A stretch of DNA of 13,568 nucleotides. Origin: CAYYED01 sp964470785 (lineage in GTDB: Bacteria; Patescibacteriota; Minisyncoccia; Minisyncoccales; PEYH01). Positions 11,846 through 13,568 of the stretch are shown one piece after another; position 1 is the first letter of the stretch, and each line of letters opens with the position of its first letter. Location: assembly GCA_964470785.1 (NCBI GenBank), contig CAYYED010000043.1, positions 1-13,568 of the forward strand. The letters are read 5' to 3'. Made by a program: the position numbers and the translations under genes. A model generated the notes under the pieces. It was given only the letters and a program-made list of their open reading frames with translations. It was not told where the DNA came from and ran no database searches.

Positions 11846-11880
11846 AAAACAGCGCCTATTATATTGCCATTGTGTTGTGA

Positions 11881-12627
11881 TTATATTGTAGTCAAGATAC
11901 AATTGCCGGTTTTGGTTACGGCTACGGTATGTTCAAAATGAACGGACAAAGAGTTGTCTTCAGTTTTAAAAGCATAGCCGTCTTCAGCTCTCTTAATTTT
12001 CATACTGCCTAAAGAAAGCATTGGTTCAGGGCAAAAAACCATTCCTTGTTTAAGCTCTGCGCCGGCTCCCCTTTTGCCCCTATTAAGCACTTCCGGCCCC
12101 TCGTGAAGTTCTTGTCCAATGCCGTGGCCGCAAAGTTCTTCTATGACGCTAAAACCCCTCTTCGTAGCATATCTATAAATAGTTTCTCCGATGTCTCCGA
12201 AAGTATTTCCCGGCTTAGTTTTTTTTATCGCTCTTTTAATTGTTTTTTTTGCAACCCTTATTAAACGAGCAGTTTCCAAATCAATTTTTCCTACGGGAAC
12301 AGTAACGGCCATATCGCTATAATATCCCTTATATTTTACTCCCAAATCCAAGGAAAGAATATCTCCCGGCCTTAATTCATAATCGCAAGGAATGCCGTGT
12401 ACAATAACTTCATTTACTGAAGTGCAAAGAGCGGCCGGAAAACCGTCGTAGCCCAAGAAGGCCGGTTCTGCCTTATATTTAAAAATAAGTTCTTGAGCAA
12501 GCTTGTCTAATGCTTTGGTAGCTATTCCCGGCCTTACTTCTTGTTCAAGCCGGCGCATTATTTCTGCCAGGATCCTGCCCCCTTGGCGCATTATATTTAT
12601 TTCTTGAGGAGATTTGATGGAAATCAT
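11881..12627 (-). CDS. map: Type I methionine aminopeptidase
   Basis: The enzyme removes the initiator methionine from nascent proteins. The 248-residue pita-bread fold protein keeps all five metal ligands: Asp94 in LSLDLGV, Asp105 in GYYSDMAVTV, His168 in CGHGIGQ, Glu201 in FCPEPML and Glu232 in HFEHTVAV. His77 in VIVHGIP is the conserved active-site histidine. The length is that of the E. coli type I enzyme without an N-terminal extension. The ATG at 12627 has no Shine-Dalgarno. It follows the adenylate kinase gene by 67 bases, the canonical spc-operon order, and is probably cotranscribed with it. Downstream, however, infA is not next: seven other genes intervene. Confidence 0.97.
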   Translation of the reverse strand: MISIKSPQEINIMRQGGRILAEIMRRLEQEVRPGIATKALDKLAQELIFKYKAEPAFLGYDGFPAALCTSVNEVIVHGIPCDYELRPGDILSLDLGVKYKGYYSDMAVTVPVGKIDLETARLIRVAKKTIKRAIKKTKPGNTFGDIGETIYRYATKRGFSVIEELCGHGIGQELHEGPEVLNRGKRGAGAELKQGMVFCPEPMLSLGSMKIKRAEDGYAFKTEDNSLSVHFEHTVAVTKTGNCILTTI

Positions 12628-12694
12628 TAAAATAGTTTATTATTTATCGTTTGTGGCAACTCGTTTGGTTTATCGTTTATCGTCTTTCGGTTCT

Positions 12695-13396
12695 TTACGA
12701 TATATTTTTTAATATATTTTTAAACACTTCGGCCGGTGATGGCGAGGCGTCTATGCGAGCCACAACAAAACCGTTTTTTTGAAAATAATCAATTACCGGA
12801 TAAGTCCTTTCTCTATACTGTTCTAAACGCACCTTGATTGTTTCTGGATTATCCAGTTTTTTTCGATGTAATAATTTAGAACCATCTAAGGGGCAGCGAG
12901 TTAAATTTTTTGTTTCCGGGGTATATAAAATGGGATGCCTCATTAACTCACAAATCCTTCGGTGAGAATTTCTATAAATAGAGTCCTCTGGCTTTAATTT
13001 CAACAAAACCACTTTAATGCTTTCTTCTCCATATAATTCAGATATTAATGGAATGATTTTTCCTGCTTCATATAAGCTTCTGGGCGACCCGGCAAAAACT
13101 ATTCCCCTGTTTTCTCCGGCTACTTCCTTAATTTTTTTCACTACCCAAAAACTAACTATCGGCGGACTGCACAATTCTCCGGTTTCCCATTTCTTTTTTT
13201 CATCTAAATAAAAATATTCTTTTCCGTCAATTACTTCGGAATCGCCTTCTTCGGCATCTATTACTTTATGCTCAATAATTTTACTTGGCTCCAAATAAAA
13301 AAACCCAAACCTATCGGAAACAAACTGGGCTTGCGTGCCTTTTCCTGAACCGGGAGGACCCATAATTATTACTACAAAATTTGTGCCGTTTTTCAT
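12695..13396 (-). CDS. adk: Divergent adenylate kinase family NMP kinase
   Basis: Adenylate kinase interconverts ATP + AMP and 2 ADP. The 233-residue product has the P-loop MGPPGSGKGTQAQF (12-25), FAGSPRSLYEAGKI in place of the usual DGFPR segment (Arg106 kept), the lid arginines in YRNSHRRICEL, a full-length lid with PILYTPETKNLTRCPLDGSK, and RLEQYRERTYPVIDYF near the end. Two features are unusual. The NMP-binding region lacks the normal STGDMLR motif (LEPSKIIEHK instead). The lid zinc site is degenerate, with Cys149, Met152, Cys168 and Asp171 where C-x2-C and C-x2-C/D are expected. I chose ATG 13396; a TTG ten codons upstream is the alternative. Its place before map supports adk. The substrate nucleotide is inferred. 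Confidence 0.85.
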   Translation of the reverse strand: MKNGTNFVVIIMGPPGSGKGTQAQFVSDRFGFFYLEPSKIIEHKVIDAEEGDSEVIDGKEYFYLDEKKKWETGELCSPPIVSFWVVKKIKEVAGENRGIVFAGSPRSLYEAGKIIPLISELYGEESIKVVLLKLKPEDSIYRNSHRRICELMRHPILYTPETKNLTRCPLDGSKLLHRKKLDNPETIKVRLEQYRERTYPVIDYFQKNGFVVARIDASPSPAEVFKNILKNIS

Positions 13397-13429
13397 AGAA
13401 GTTTCTAAATAAAAACTTAAAAGCAAATA

Positions 13430-13568
13430 TATATGGCCTATAATTTACCAATTTTCAATTTTCAATTTTCAATTTTCAATCAATGACTTAATGTTTCAAT
13501 TTTCAATTAAAAATTTAGAAATTGAAAATTGATTGCCTGCCCGCATTGCTACGCAAAGCGTTGCAGGC
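13430..13568. repeat. AATTTTC tandem tract and GCCTGC hairpin at right edge
   Basis: Upstream of adk, heptamer AATTTTC repeats about four to five times in tandem (about 13449-13479), with partly inverted AATTGAAAATTG further on (about 13519-13531). The last bases carry GCCTGC (13535-13540) and GCAGGC (13563-13568), a hairpin of the family seen at 9317-9348, cut by the window end. secY, which normally precedes adk, is not in the window. Confidence 0.65.

Overview
The window looks like chromosomal DNA of a Patescibacteria (CPR) bacterium, most likely Parcubacteria. The reasons are AT-rich DNA, compact and divergent housekeeping proteins, few Shine-Dalgarno sequences, a very short alanyl-tRNA synthetase, a membrane-anchored baseplate-J-like protein next to translation genes, and intergenic regions packed with short palindromic repeats. 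The assignment comes from recognising protein families, not from a database search. Every convincing gene is on the minus strand, so transcription runs from high to low coordinates. The genetic code appears standard: TGA ends the complete products of tpiA, galT and the YkuK-like gene.

Layout in the direction of transcription: an adenylate-kinase family gene (13396-12695) and map (12627-11881) form the usual tail of the spc ribosomal-protein operon. Next, where infA normally follows at once, lies a block of about 8 kb: a small membrane protein with its own promoter and terminator, a GT2 glycosyltransferase overlapping galT, tpiA, a YkuK-like RNase H-fold protein, a short alaS, and a membrane-anchored baseplate-J-like protein. 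The canonical order then resumes with infA, rpmJ, rpsM, rpsK, rpsD and rpoA. The expected next gene, rplQ, is not in the remaining bases.

The most notable feature is rpoA. The N-terminal domain ends at a TGA at 465-467, and the same reading frame continues without another stop through a charged linker and a complete alpha C-terminal domain to 162. The stop sits exactly at the domain boundary, and a good Shine-Dalgarno sequence (AAAGGAG) lies just after it. The RNA polymerase alpha subunit is therefore either split into two polypeptides, read through, or interrupted by a recent mutation or sequence error.

The gaps (2435-2744, 5020-5733, 7498-7907, 9180-9586 and both window edges) hold several dispersed repeat families: a 33-bp unit built on TTCGAGCTTGTCGAA, a 41-bp GTCATCCCCGCGAAAGCGGGG unit, a CCTAGCCCGCTGAC hairpin, and GCCCGC/GCGGGC hairpins. 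No RNA genes, CRISPR arrays or intact transposases are visible. Functionally the window combines translation (ribosomal proteins, IF-1, AlaRS, Met aminopeptidase), transcription (alpha), nucleotide and triose metabolism (Adk, TpiA) and sugar-nucleotide or glycan work (GalT, GT2).
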